Shown: positions 16,597 through 28,004 of the stretch, piece by piece
Numbering within the stretch: the stretch's first letter is position 1
Layout: each line of letters begins with the position of its first letter
From: Oscillospiraceae bacterium
Lineage (GTDB): Bacteria > Bacillota > Clostridia > Oscillospirales > Ruminococcaceae
Reading direction: 5' to 3'
NCBI GenBank assembly: GCA_021200565.1
Contig: JAJQGJ010000011.1
Span: forward strand, 83,642 to 147,641
Length of the DNA stretch: 64,000 bases
Made by a program: the position numbers and the translations under genes
The notes under the pieces: model-generated
Seen by the model: only the letters and a program-made list of their open reading frames with translations
What the model was told of the DNA's origin: nothing
Database searches by the model: none

Positions 16597-17584
16597 TAAG
16601 TGCTTCCTCAATAGCCTTGTTCTCATCTTCACTGAAGCCGAGCTTTTCGATAGACGCAACATTCTCCTCGACCTGTGAGAACCTGCTTGCGCCGATGATG
16701 ACTGTAGCAACAGCCGGATTATTGAGAACCCATGAAAGCGCCATCTGAGACATGCTCTGCCCACGGTTTTCAGCAATTTCGGCGAGCTTATTGAGCTTCA
16801 CAATGGTCTTCTCATCAAGCTGTCTGCCTAGGTATGAGTCTCCCTTGCCAATTCTCGAATCGGATGGGATATTTTTATTGTATTTACCGCTCAGAAGTCC
16901 CTGCGAAAGGGGAGAATAGACTGCAAGCCCGACGCCATTGTCAATAGCCCACTTATCCAGCCTGTCGTTCTCAATCCAACGGTTAATCATCGAGTAGGAA
17001 ATCTGGTTGACGATAAACGGCGTGCCAAGCTCTCTCAATGCCGCAGTAATCTCATCCGCCTGACTTCTCGAATAGTTCGAAATCCCAGCGTAGAGAGCCT
17101 TGCCCTGTCTAACTGCTGTGTCAAGAGCCATTGCAGTTTCATAGACGGGTGTTTCCGGATCGGGAACATGGTGATAGTAGATGTCTACATAATCAAGCCC
17201 CATTCTCTTTAAGCTCTGATCGAGAGAGGCAAGAAGATACTTCCTTGAGCCGTTTCTGTCACCATAAGGACCAGCCCACATCTCAAAGCCTGCCTTGGTT
17301 GCAACGACAATTTCATCTCTGTGAGGCTTGAGGTTATTAGCGTAAATCTTCCCGAAGTTCTCCTCGGCTCTGCCGTTATGAGGGTTGCCGTAGTTATTTG
17401 CAAGGTCAAAGTATGTTATCCCAAGGTCAAATGCCCCTAAGACTATTTCTTCCATAACGGAGTATGGATTCTCGCCGCCAAAATTCCTCCAAAGCCCCAG
17501 TGAAATAGCTGGAAGCTTCAAGCCGCTTTTACCGCATCTGCGGTAGGGCATATTGTCATATCTGTGTTCGTTTGGTGTGTACAT
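16589..17584 (-). CDS. Aldo/keto reductase, YghZ/Gpr-like
   Basis: A 331-residue NADPH-dependent reductase very close to the Escherichia coli YghZ/Gpr group, which reduces L-glyceraldehyde 3-phosphate and other aldehydes. Family marks are the N-terminal MPYRRCGKSGLKLPAISLGLW, FDLANNYG with the catalytic D and Y, SRKYLLASLDQSLKRMGLDY, and the C-terminal VIIGASRFSQVEENV cofactor motif. GGAG lies before the ATG, and a promoter at 17617-17645. The GH9 gene follows and is co-transcribed, which suggests a role in sugar or sugar-aldehyde handling. Confidence 0.9.
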   Translation of the reverse strand: MYTPNEHRYDNMPYRRCGKSGLKLPAISLGLWRNFGGENPYSVMEEIVLGAFDLGITYFDLANNYGNPHNGRAEENFGKIYANNLKPHRDEIVVATKAGFEMWAGPYGDRNGSRKYLLASLDQSLKRMGLDYVDIYYHHVPDPETPVYETAMALDTAVRQGKALYAGISNYSRSQADEITAALRELGTPFIVNQISYSMINRWIENDRLDKWAIDNGVGLAVYSPLSQGLLSGKYNKNIPSDSRIGKGDSYLGRQLDEKTIVKLNKLAEIAENRGQSMSQMALSWVLNNPAVATVIIGASRFSQVEENVASIEKLGFSEDENKAIEEALNV

Positions 17585-17616
17585 GTCTGACTCCTTTCAG
17601 TACTATATATAAAATT

Positions 17617-17645
17617 ATAATAACGGAATCGGTGATAAATGTCAA
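17617..17645 (-). promoter_or_regulatory. Sigma-A promoter of the reductase/GH9 operon
   Basis: TTGACA (17640-17645), 17-base spacer, TATTAT (17617-17622) on the minus strand, about 33 bases before the ATG at 17584. Confidence 0.75.
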
Positions 17646-17760
17646 TGAGCATTTTTTGCAGCACTTGTTTGACTTTTCGGTAAAACCTGTGAAAATAATG
17701 ATGTACACTTTTCAAGCTCTCCGAGGTATCTAAAAATCTTACATAAAAATTTTTCTAAAA

Positions 17761-17793
17761 TACCTTGACAGCCAAGGTAACATGTGATATAAT
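17761..17793 (+). promoter_or_regulatory. PadR-operon promoter with overlapping operator
   Basis: TTGACA (17765-17770), 17-base spacer, extended -10 TGATATAAT with TATAAT at 17788-17793. A perfect 7-bp inverted repeat, TACCTTG-ACAGC-CAAGGTA (17761-17779), covers the -35 box, an ideal place for repression, probably by the PadR protein encoded directly downstream. Confidence 0.8.
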
Positions 17794-17824
17794 ACAGTCA
17801 GAAAGAGTAAAGGAGGCGGATAAA

Positions 17825-18190
17825 TTGTCGGTAGCATCTGAACTTATAAGAGGGCGGGTTGATGCAGTAATCCTTGCAAACCTCATGCAGGGCGACAGCT
17901 ACGGATACGAAATCAACAAAAGCATACTAAGAAAATCTTCCGGGATGTACGAGCTGAATGAAGCCACGCTCTACACCGCTTTCAAAAAGCTTCTCGACAG
18001 CGGCTATATCACTTCATACTGGGGCGACAGTGAATCGGGAGCCAGAAGAAAATACTACCACATAACCCCGCTCGGCAGGGAGGCATACTTCAGGATGACC
18101 GACGAGTGGGTTGAAGCCAAAAACATCATGGATAGAATATTATCCGTCAGCGGAGAGGGCTTAGAAAAAGACGAGGAGGCACAGCTATGA
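17825..18190 (+). CDS. PadR-family transcription repressor
   Basis: A 121-residue winged-helix regulator of the short PadR type: ILANLMQGDSYGYEINKSILRKS, then LNEATLYTAFKKLLDSGYITSYWG and ARRKYYHITPLGREAYF. The TTG at 17825 follows AGGAGG by eight bases; earlier in-frame starts lie inside the promoter. It probably represses its own operon through the inverted repeat at 17761-17779. It overlaps the next gene by four bases (ATGA). Confidence 0.9.
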   Translation: MSVASELIRGRVDAVILANLMQGDSYGYEINKSILRKSSGMYELNEATLYTAFKKLLDSGYITSYWGDSESGARRKYYHITPLGREAYFRMTDEWVEAKNIMDRILSVSGEGLEKDEEAQL

Positions 18191-18645
18191 GAGATAAAAT
18201 AGAAGCATATATCGAGGAGCTATTCAGCAAAGCCTCGAACACTCCGCAGACCAGGGATTTAAAAGAAGAAATCCTGGGAAATACTCTTGACAAGTATGAA
18301 GAGCGGCTTCTCTCCGGCAAGGATGAAGCCTCAGCCTACAGAATCGCCATCTCCGGCATCGGCGATGTCGACGAACTCATCAGAGAATACTCCGGTGACA
18401 GCGGAGAAATAATTGAGCTAAAGCCCGCTGAGACAGTGGAACCGAAGCCTGATGAAACAGTAAAGTCAAAGCGGTCGATGCAGAAAATAGCCGTAGCGAT
18501 TATGTGGTGCCTGATAATTGTAATATATCTGATAGTGAGCATCACAACCGGCGCATGGAAATTCACCTGGGTGACATTCTTAATCGGCTTCGCACTTAAA
18601 TTCGTCATAGACGGTATATTCGAAATCCATAATTCCAAACAGTAA
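18187..18645 (+). CDS. HAAS/DUF1700-type membrane protein
   Basis: A 152-residue protein with an N-terminal helical domain (IEAYIEELFSKASN, then LKEEILGNTLDKYEERL and AYRIAISGIGDVDELI) of the HAAS/DUF1700 type usually encoded next to PadR regulators, a short charged linker with a repeated PKPDETV element, and two transmembrane helices (about 101-121 and 127-143). It is thought to act in envelope-stress signalling with the PadR and DUF4097 partners; the exact role is not known. Confidence 0.75.
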   Translation: MRDKIEAYIEELFSKASNTPQTRDLKEEILGNTLDKYEERLLSGKDEASAYRIAISGIGDVDELIREYSGDSGEIIELKPAETVEPKPDETVKSKRSMQKIAVAIMWCLIIVIYLIVSITTGAWKFTWVTFLIGFALKFVIDGIFEIHNSKQ

Positions 18646-18676
18646 AAATTGCTTAAAAATTGAAAGGAGCACTAAC

Positions 18677-19762
18677 ATGACTAACAAAACCAATTCCATC
18701 CTCAAAATAATCGCTGGCGCTGTAGCCGCAGTACTTCTTTTGGGAATACTCGTAGTACTTATTCAGATCAATGCAAGCCTCAAGGCTCAGGACGACACTC
18801 AGAGCGACACTTCCGTAGCGACCAGAGCTACCGATGATGACGTTGAAATTCTCAACGCCTATGACAACGAATCCGCAAACGGCGGCACCGACGAACCCGC
18901 AGTGACTACTGCAGCCGTTGCAGCCGAAACTCCCGAAGCAACCACCACAACAGCCGCAACCACCGCTGAACCGGCAGCCACAACCGAAGCCAGTACAACC
19001 CAGGCAGCTACTACTACAACTGCCCAGACCACCACAGCCGCAACCACCACAGCACCTACCACCTCGAACGCAACCTCATCTTCAAACAGCAATTATTCAT
19101 CCGCAACAGGTGATTTCGTGATGGACACCTCCGGCATCACCGACATCGAAATCGACTGGCACTCGGGAAGCGTAACGGTTATCCCATATAGTGGCACCAC
19201 CATTCAGGTCAGCGAGACCAGTTCGTCCACAATCAGCTCTTCGAACGTTCTTTACTACACCGTAAATAAGTACGGCGAGCTCACGATTAACTTCATCAAA
19301 GCTAATAACTTTTCTTCAGCCGGCATTTCAAAAGACCTGACCGTATATATTCCGACTTCGATGAGCCTTGATGAGCTCTCAATAGAGGCAACCTCTGCCA
19401 ACATCGTAATCTCCGATTCGCAGGGAACTCTTTCGGTCAGAGATTTGAGTGTTGAGACCACATCAGGTAACTCCACCATCAAGGGCATAACCGCCACCGA
19501 AATGAGCGCAGATGCCACATCCGGCACAATTTCAATAAGCTCATGCACAATTTCGACAGAACTCGACATAGAAATCACATCCGGCAGCGCAACTGTAGCC
19601 CTCCCATCCGGCACTGGCTACACTCTCGAATATGAGACCACTTCCGGCACAGTCACCGCAAGCGGCACCTCTCTCAAGGGCGAAGGAAGAATCACAGTCG
19701 GTACCGGCACTCTCAAGATTGATGTCGAAACCACCTCCGGTAACGTAACCATCACAAACTGA
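18677..19762 (+). CDS. Membrane-anchored DUF4097 beta-repeat protein
   Basis: A 361-residue protein: one N-terminal transmembrane anchor (about 10-30), a threonine/alanine-rich linker (about 75-140, TTTTAATTAEPAATTEAS and similar) likely outside the cell, and a C-terminal DUF4097-type beta-solenoid (about 150-361) with the repeated 'ETTSGN/DATSGT/EITSGS' turn. It completes the PadR/HAAS/DUF4097 module common in Firmicutes and probably sits in the cell envelope. The 31-base gap to the preceding gene has AAAGGAG. Confidence 0.8.
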   Translation: MTNKTNSILKIIAGAVAAVLLLGILVVLIQINASLKAQDDTQSDTSVATRATDDDVEILNAYDNESANGGTDEPAVTTAAVAAETPEATTTTAATTAEPAATTEASTTQAATTTTAQTTTAATTTAPTTSNATSSSNSNYSSATGDFVMDTSGITDIEIDWHSGSVTVIPYSGTTIQVSETSSSTISSSNVLYYTVNKYGELTINFIKANNFSSAGISKDLTVYIPTSMSLDELSIEATSANIVISDSQGTLSVRDLSVETTSGNSTIKGITATEMSADATSGTISISSCTISTELDIEITSGSATVALPSGTGYTLEYETTSGTVTASGTSLKGEGRITVGTGTLKIDVETTSGNVTITN

Positions 19763-19779
19763 TTGAAAAAGTCACAGAG

Positions 19780-19809
19780 TCCCTTCGGAATCCCGAAGGG
19801 ATTTCTTTT
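19780..19809 (+). terminator. Terminator of the PadR operon
   Basis: TCCCTTCGG (19780-19788) pairs with CCGAAGGGA (19793-19801), followed by TTTCTTTT. Confidence 0.9.
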
Positions 19810-19842
19810 GCCCGAAAATTTCTCATACCCGAAACTTTGCTA

Positions 19843-19871
19843 TTGTAATTTCTATGAAAATCTGCTATCAT
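19843..19871 (+). promoter_or_regulatory. Sigma-A promoter of the HlyD-type adaptor gene
   Basis: TTGTAA (19843-19848), 17-base spacer, TATCAT (19866-19871), 57 bases before the ATG at 19929. Confidence 0.5.
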
Positions 19872-19928
19872 AATATAAGAAAAATTATGCCGTCAGCCTT
19901 GTGAATTCTTTCGGAAGGAATCTTAGCT

Positions 19929-20933
19929 ATGAAAAAAAGAATTTTTGCCGTCCTGACATCAGTCGTTCTCATCTGCTCGCTATTTTCAGCCTGTGGGAGC
20001 GAATCCACTGTTGATGATGAGATATATATTCCCATCAACACCGGCTCTGTCAACTATAATACTGCCGATGCCTATGTCGGAACCATTTTAGAGCAGGTAA
20101 CTCTCGACGGCACCGTCGACACGCCCTATTATACGAATCTCTCGTTCTCCCTGGTCGGCGGAACCATCACCGAATTCAACGTTCATGAAGACCAGACGGT
20201 AAGCGAAGGCGATGTTCTTGTTCGCCTCAGCTCAGAAGAGCTTGAAGACGAAATCGAAGTCCAGAAGGTAGTTCTCGATTCGGCACAGTCGACATATGAT
20301 GCACTTGTAGCCGCCGGAGACGAAAACGAAGCTGCTCTTGCAGCAATAGACCTCGCAATAGAGCAAGCCGAGTATGACAATCTGGTCAAACGTCTCGACT
20401 ATCTCACGATAACCGCTCCCTGCGATGGCAAGATAACCTCCGTCGGCAACTATTGGGTTGGCGCATCCGTCTCAGCAAACGCTACTGTCTGCACTATTGT
20501 TGATTCTTCAAAGGTCTATCTCACTGTAACCGACTCGAGAAACGAGCTTTCAAACGTCAGCTTCGGCACGAAAGTGGATATAGCCCAGGGAACTCTCGTT
20601 GTGACCACCGGAAAGGTCGTCGACACGATAACCACAACGTCAAGTGATCGCTTCAGCGGTGAATCAAATACAATCACAAGCTATGTTATAATGCCCGATG
20701 AGGATGTTGATTTCGAGGATTTCGGAACCATCCAGGTCACATTCACGACTCTTCGACGTGATGATGCCGTGATCGTCCCGACAGACGCTGTCTTTGAAAC
20801 AAGCGACGGCTATGCCGTAAACGTCCTTATTTCCGGAACCAAGGTTCAGATGGAAGTGACAGTCGGCATCATCTCCGGCGACAAGACCGAAATTCTTTCC
20901 GGTCTCGACGGCACAGAGACGATAATTCTTTAA
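19929..20933 (+). CDS. HlyD-family efflux adaptor lipoprotein
   Basis: A 334-residue membrane-fusion-type protein. The N-terminus is a lipoprotein signal ending in the lipobox LFSACG near residue 20. It is followed by a biotinyl-lipoyl-like half (GGTITEFNVHEDQTVSEGDVLVRL), a short alpha hairpin, the second lipoyl half (ITAPCDGKITSVGNYWVGASV) and the beta-barrel/membrane-proximal part (VIVPTDAVFETSDGYAVNVL). Such adaptors normally serve a MacB-type ABC transporter, but no MacB ATPase or permease is next to it; thymidine kinase follows 15 bases later. It may work with a transporter encoded elsewhere. Confidence 0.85.
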   Translation: MKKRIFAVLTSVVLICSLFSACGSESTVDDEIYIPINTGSVNYNTADAYVGTILEQVTLDGTVDTPYYTNLSFSLVGGTITEFNVHEDQTVSEGDVLVRLSSEELEDEIEVQKVVLDSAQSTYDALVAAGDENEAALAAIDLAIEQAEYDNLVKRLDYLTITAPCDGKITSVGNYWVGASVSANATVCTIVDSSKVYLTVTDSRNELSNVSFGTKVDIAQGTLVVTTGKVVDTITTTSSDRFSGESNTITSYVIMPDEDVDFEDFGTIQVTFTTLRRDDAVIVPTDAVFETSDGYAVNVLISGTKVQMEVTVGIISGDKTEILSGLDGTETIIL

Positions 20934-20948
20934 AAACAGGGGAGAAGT

Positions 20949-21512
20949 ATGGCAAAGCTTTATTTCCGCTACGGCGCAATGGGCAGCTCGAAAACCGCCA
21001 ATGCGCTTATGGTAGCGTATAACTATTATGAAAGAGGAAAGCATGCGCTTCTCGTCAAGCCCAAGCTCGACAATCGTGACGGCGAAGGCGTGATGGCTTC
21101 AAGAATCGGCTTAAACCAGAAGTGTGATTTCGTCGAGAACCTTGAGGCTATGCCGGAGGGCGAAATCAGGGCATATGACTGCATCATCGTCGATGAAGCC
21201 CAGTTCTGCACCAAAGAGCAGGTCGAGCTCTTCGTCCATATTGTCGACGATCTCGAAGTGCCGGTCATTTGCTATGGCTTGAGAACCGACTTCCAGAGAA
21301 ATCTCTTTCCCGGAAGCATGTGGCTCCTTGCGTGGGCTGATGTGATAGAGGAGATCAAAACCGTCTGCTGGTGTGGAAAAGCCGCCACCTGCAACGCCCG
21401 CTTCAACGAGCACGGAATGGTCACCGAGGGAGATCAGGTGGTCTTGGGAGCCAACGACAGTTATATTGCACTTTGCAGGAAGCATCACAGAGAAAAACGT
21501 TTGAAACCGTGA
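20949..21512 (+). CDS. tdk: Thymidine kinase, type II
   Basis: A 187-residue cytosolic enzyme of pyrimidine salvage that makes dTMP from thymidine and ATP. Walker A GAMGSSKT is at 9-16, the DEAQFC motif holds the catalytic and magnesium-binding residues, and the structural zinc site is formed by CWCGKAATC and the late CRKHH. Length is normal for the family (about 190). It follows the adaptor gene by 15 bases with GGGGAG and precedes the galactanase by 28 bases, so it may be co-transcribed, without a clear functional link. Confidence 0.95.
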   Translation: MAKLYFRYGAMGSSKTANALMVAYNYYERGKHALLVKPKLDNRDGEGVMASRIGLNQKCDFVENLEAMPEGEIRAYDCIIVDEAQFCTKEQVELFVHIVDDLEVPVICYGLRTDFQRNLFPGSMWLLAWADVIEEIKTVCWCGKAATCNARFNEHGMVTEGDQVVLGANDSYIALCRKHHREKRLKP

Positions 21513-21525
21513 AAAATATAAGTGA

Positions 21526-24228
<2,703 letters not shown>

Positions 24229-24284
24229 GCTGACTGAGAGGTATTATTTCGCCTGATTTTACCCAAAATTTTCTCCATTCGCCC

Positions 24285-24342
24285 TTGAAATCCCGTCTAA
24301 AGTATGTTATACTGTTAGCACGGACAAACCAAGGGGTTTGTC
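24285..24342 (+). promoter_or_regulatory. Promoter and leader hairpin of the SDR gene
   Basis: TTGAAA (24285-24290), 17-base spacer, TATACT (24308-24313). Just downstream lies the perfect 8-bp inverted repeat GACAAACC-aagg-GGTTTGTC (24323-24342), which may be an operator or a stabilising 5' hairpin. Confidence 0.7.
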
Positions 24343-24376
24343 AAAAGAAAAAATTATGTCAAAGGAGACATGGGAA

Positions 24377-25150
24377 ATGAAAAATTATTTTGATCTCACC
24401 GGCAACGTAGCATTGGTTACCGGTTGTTCAACAGGACTCGGTGTCCAGATGGCAAAGGCTCTTGCTAATCAGGGTTGCAAGATTGTCGTTTTGGCTCGCC
24501 GTCAGAACCTCATCGACGAAGTAGCTGCTGAAATCACCAAGGAATATGGTGTTGAGACCCTGGCAGTTGCTTGCGACATCACCAAGACCGAGCAGGTTCA
24601 GGCTGCTGTTAAGGCTGCAATGGACAAGTTCGGACGCATCGACATCCTTATCAACAACGCTGGCACTGGCGGAGTTGCTCCCGCTGAGGACATCACCGAC
24701 GAAGTTCTTCTCAATGAAGTCAACATCGACCTCGTTGGCACCTTCAAGATGGCTCGTGAAGTTGCCAAGAATGCTATGATTCCTGCTGGCTATGGCAGAA
24801 TCATCAACATCGCTTCCATGTATGGTCTTGTAGGAAACAAGATCGCTCCTGCATCTCCTTATCATGCAGCTAAGGGTGGCGTTGTAAACCTCACCAGAGC
24901 TCTCGCTTGCGAGTGGGGCGAGAAGGGCATCACTGTCAACTCCATCTGCCCTGGCTACTTCGAGACTCCTCTCACCAAGGAAACTCTTCAGAGCGAATTC
25001 TTCCAGAACTATGCTCACACCATGATTCCTGAAGCACGTTATGGCGTTGAAGGCGAGCTTGACACTGCTGCAATCTTCTTCGCATCCCCCGCTTCCAGCT
25101 ATGTCAACGGCGCAATTCTTCCCGTTGATGGCGGATACACTTCACTTTAA
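24377..25150 (+). CDS. SDR dehydrogenase, gluconate 5-dehydrogenase-like
   Basis: A 257-residue classical short-chain dehydrogenase. It has the cofactor motif TGCSTGLG near 12-19, NNAG, the catalytic serine in NIASMYG and YHAAKGG with the Tyr and Lys. The N-terminal YFDLTGNVALVTGCSTGLG resembles gluconate 5-dehydrogenase/KduD proteins, fitting a role in sugar-acid oxidation or uronate breakdown along with uxaC at 47 kb. A fatty-acid-type ketoreductase is an alternative. The ATG at 24377 is preferred: GGAG lies nine bases before it, while two upstream in-frame starts fall in the leader hairpin and ribosome site. Its codon use is strongly biased, which suggests high expression. Confidence 0.85.
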   Translation: MKNYFDLTGNVALVTGCSTGLGVQMAKALANQGCKIVVLARRQNLIDEVAAEITKEYGVETLAVACDITKTEQVQAAVKAAMDKFGRIDILINNAGTGGVAPAEDITDEVLLNEVNIDLVGTFKMAREVAKNAMIPAGYGRIINIASMYGLVGNKIAPASPYHAAKGGVVNLTRALACEWGEKGITVNSICPGYFETPLTKETLQSEFFQNYAHTMIPEARYGVEGELDTAAIFFASPASSYVNGAILPVDGGYTSL

Positions 25151-25163
25151 TTGCAACCTCATA

Positions 25164-25191
25164 GGCTCCCCGCAACAGGGGAGCCTTTTTT
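25164..25191 (+). terminator. Terminator of the SDR gene
   Basis: GGCTCCCC (25164-25171) pairs with GGGGAGCC (25178-25185), then six Ts. Confidence 0.95.
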
Positions 25192-25198
25192 GCGTTCT

Positions 25199-25312
25199 GT
25201 AGGGGCGGAGAAGTTTGGCTTTGCCAAACTTCCGAAGTTCGCACAGCGAACTTCTAAATCCAGCCCGTATACCCATCAGTGACCAGTTCGGGCGGATATT
25301 ATCCGCCCCTAC
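25199..25312. repeat. Second copy of the palindromic intergenic repeat, with inserted hairpins
   Basis: It starts GTAGGGGCGGA and ends with GGGCGGATATTATCCGCC then CCTAC, like the element at 138-207. Between the ends lie two short hairpins, AAGTTTGGC/GCCAAACTT and GAAGTTCGC/GCGAACTTC, like those near the window start. No gene is seen in 25151-25438 apart from terminator, repeat and promoter. Confidence 0.7.
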
Positions 25313-25350
25313 TCATTTTTTTAAAATATCCAAATCAATCCCAAACCCTC

Positions 25351-25379
25351 TTGACAGCTACTCAAATTTATGGTATAAT
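25351..25379 (+). promoter_or_regulatory. Consensus promoter of the LRR/beta-repeat surface protein
   Basis: TTGACA (25351-25356), 17-base spacer, extended TGGTATAAT with TATAAT at 25374-25379. It is a perfect match at both boxes. Confidence 0.9.
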
Positions 25380-25438
25380 TAATTAGAGGTACTAAAATAA
25401 GCGTTCACTTACTTTTTATATTAGAGGAGGAAACCCCT

Positions 25439-27991
25439 ATGAAAAAACGTATCTTTATAGTTCTTTTGACCCTATGCCTTGTTATTGCGGCAATGACTGT
25501 AACGGCAACGGCAATCATTACCGGTCAGTATTGGATTTTGGACGATAGCGGAGGGCTTACCGTTTTTAATGATTTTGGTATGAGTGATTGGCAGGAAAAT
25601 GGCAAGGACGGTGATCTTAATTACGTTGGGACTGTTAAAAGTGTTCTAATTGCAGACGAGGTGACAGTAATCCCTTCATATGCTTTTGTAGGGTGTACTT
25701 ACCTGACAGACGTATCTATCCCGGATTCGGTAACAAAGATAGATTATGCCGCTTTTACTAATTGCTCCAGCCTGACCTCAATCAATATACCAAGTAGTGT
25801 GACATCTATTGATTCGCAAGCTTTTATTGGTACCAATATTGATTCAGTCACTCTCAGTTGTGCTGCAACTTACAATAACTATTCTTTCCCAAGCACTACA
25901 AAAATAACTCTTACCCACACCTACGTTAATGGCGTTTGCTCCGTTTGCAATGCCGTTGAGCCTGATCATGTTTATATCGGCAGCCTGAAGCTTTATGACG
26001 GCTACTACACCGCTGATGGCGTGAACACAGTTTATGGCACCCCTGACAGCACTGTCACGAGCTATGCTTACTACAGCGAGGGGGTTCTGTATCTTTATAA
26101 GTTCAGCTTGACCACCGACTCCACCACAGCTATCTCAGTGAGCGACGACCTGATAATTGACCTTTGTGACGAGGAATCAAGTATTACCACGGCGAATGCT
26201 AATTCCATTGTTGCCACGGGAGATATAACCATCAGGAATGGCAGTCTGTCTCTGACTGTTTCGGGCGATGATGATGATAATATTTATGTGATCAGCACCA
26301 GCTATTGTGATTTCACTGTTTCTGATTGCGATGTAACCATTTCTGCAACCAGCGATTATTGTGCTTGCGGAATAGTGGCGTATAATGTCGTGATTGAAAA
26401 TGAGAGCACTGTGAGCATCACCGCAGAAGCAGCTTCACAAGCGGTTGGAATAAGTTGTATCGATCTCACAATATCCGCAAGTGAGGTTGATGTCGAGGCA
26501 ACTTATACAGGCGATTCCGCTGGATTTTCTATAGCTATTGATGTATGGAATACTCTTACCATCAAGGATGAAAGTACTGTAAATGCTACTGCAGATGGAG
26601 ACAGAGCTTATTATGCAATCTTTGCCCTATCTGATATTTCGATTACTGGCAATAGCACCGTGACTGCTATTATCGATGGCAAAGATGCTGAGCCGGTTGC
26701 TTTGGCATCTATGGAGGGTAATATAGTAATCACCGACAGCGCCGTAACCGCCACTGCTACCGGCGCAATTACAAGCGGAGGAGCTATAAGTGCCGCTGCG
26801 TTTGACTCGCAAACCCCACAAACCATTACCATAACCGGAAGCACAGTAGAAGCAACTTCTATATGCACCAGCACCACGGATCCTACTTTAAACTACGGCG
26901 CAATCTTTGCCTCGGGCGATATTTCCATCACCGAAAGTAGCACAGTGACGGCTTCCACAAATGGTGGTTTACTTAGTTTAACGGCTGATATGTTTGGGGC
27001 GGGTATCTTATCTAGTAACGGAAGCGTTTTGGTATCCGCAAGTGACATAGAAGTAACTATTGACAGCAGTAGCAATTTTTATTCTCAATACGATTTTGAC
27101 CTTGCTTATGGAATTGCTGCTATAAAAGATATTGTAATAGAAGAAGACAGTAACGTAAAGATTGATATATCTGGCAGCTATGCAATGGGTATTGGCACTG
27201 AAGGTGATTTGACAATATCCGAGAGTAACATAAATGTCGAAGCTGATAGTGATTCACCTTGTGGAATTTATGGAACAGATATTATTTCCATCACCGCAAG
27301 TGAGGTTATCGCCGACGGCGGAATATATTTAAGCTCTTCAACCGGCACTGTAACCGTTACCCCTGCAGCTAATGGGGCTTTGAAGATTACTAAGACTAAT
27401 GATACTGACAGCGACATTTCTGTTATCGATGAATCAACAGTGATTGATACTGATGGGTATACTTATGTGGCAATCACGGTGCATGAGCATGTGTATGATT
27501 GTGATAATATTGTCTGGGAGTGGGCAGAGGATTATAGCTCGGCGACGGCTACAGTTGCTTGCAAGAGTACCGATCATTCTCATGAGGATACATTCACCGC
27601 TGCTATCACCGTTTCAACCGGTTCAGGCAACGAGACGGTATACACCGCTACGATAACCATCGCCGGCACAGAGTACACAAGCACCCAAACGGTAGCTGCG
27701 GCGAGCTCAAAGCTTGATACCCTGAAGAGAATCCAGGCGAACTATTCTGCGGTCACCGCTGCAATAGCCAAGGCAAACGCCCTGAATCCAAGCGACTATG
27801 TCGACTTCTCCGCAGTCACCGCAGCAATAAACGCCGTCAACTGGAACCTGAACACCCTGAACCAGTCACAGGTCAACGCTTATGCCGAGGCAATCGAAAC
27901 CGCCATCGCAAACCTTGTGCCGATAAACACAGAAGAAGTAGAAATCGACGAACCAATCGAAGCCGGCGTGACTGAAACGGAGGCTGATTAA
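25439..27991 (+). CDS. Large secreted LRR/beta-repeat surface protein with shared C-terminal module
   Basis: An 850-residue secreted protein with no recognised catalytic domain. In order: signal peptide (about 1-25), BspA-type leucine-rich repeats (about 65-150, with YLTDVSIPDSVTKI and LTSINIPSSVTSI), a CxxC-containing stretch, then about 480 residues of repeated beta-strand units with the recurring pattern 'DISITGNSTVTA / NIVITDSAVTATA / DISITESSTVTA', a likely beta-helix; and from about 760 the helical module [20 protein letters not shown] that the galactanase also has, plus an acidic tail. It may bind plant cell walls or mucin glycans. GAGGAGG precedes the ATG. Function is inferred from architecture only. 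Confidence 0.8.
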   Translation: MKKRIFIVLLTLCLVIAAMTVTATAIITGQYWILDDSGGLTVFNDFGMSDWQENGKDGDLNYVGTVKSVLIADEVTVIPSYAFVGCTYLTDVSIPDSVTKIDYAAFTNCSSLTSINIPSSVTSIDSQAFIGTNIDSVTLSCAATYNNYSFPSTTKITLTHTYVNGVCSVCNAVEPDHVYIGSLKLYDGYYTADGVNTVYGTPDSTVTSYAYYSEGVLYLYKFSLTTDSTTAISVSDDLIIDLCDEESSITTANANSIVATGDITIRNGSLSLTVSGDDDDNIYVISTSYCDFTVSDCDVTISATSDYCACGIVAYNVVIENESTVSITAEAASQAVGISCIDLTISASEVDVEATYTGDSAGFSIAIDVWNTLTIKDESTVNATADGDRAYYAIFALSDISITGNSTVTAIIDGKDAEPVALASMEGNIVITDSAVTATATGAITSGGAISAAAFDSQTPQTITITGSTVEATSICTSTTDPTLNYGAIFASGDISITESSTVTASTNGGLLSLTADMFGAGILSSNGSVLVSASDIEVTIDSSSNFYSQYDFDLAYGIAAIKDIVIEEDSNVKIDISGSYAMGIGTEGDLTISESNINVEADSDSPCGIYGTDIISITASEVIADGGIYLSSSTGTVTVTPAANGALKITKTNDTDSDISVIDESTVIDTDGYTYVAITVHEHVYDCDNIVWEWAEDYSSATATVACKSTDHSHEDTFTAAITVSTGSGNETVYTATITIAGTEYTSTQTVAAASSKLDTLKRIQANYSAVTAAIAKANALNPSDYVDFSAVTAAINAVNWNLNTLNQSQVNAYAEAIETAIANLVPINTEEVEIDEPIEAGVTETEAD

Positions 27992-28004
27992 AAAAGCCTT
28001 TTCA

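Noticed and set aside
18915..19090. Repeat-rich DNA that might be a CRISPR or tandem repeat
   Set aside because: It is the threonine/alanine linker of the DUF4097 protein: codon-level repetition without fixed repeat and spacer lengths.
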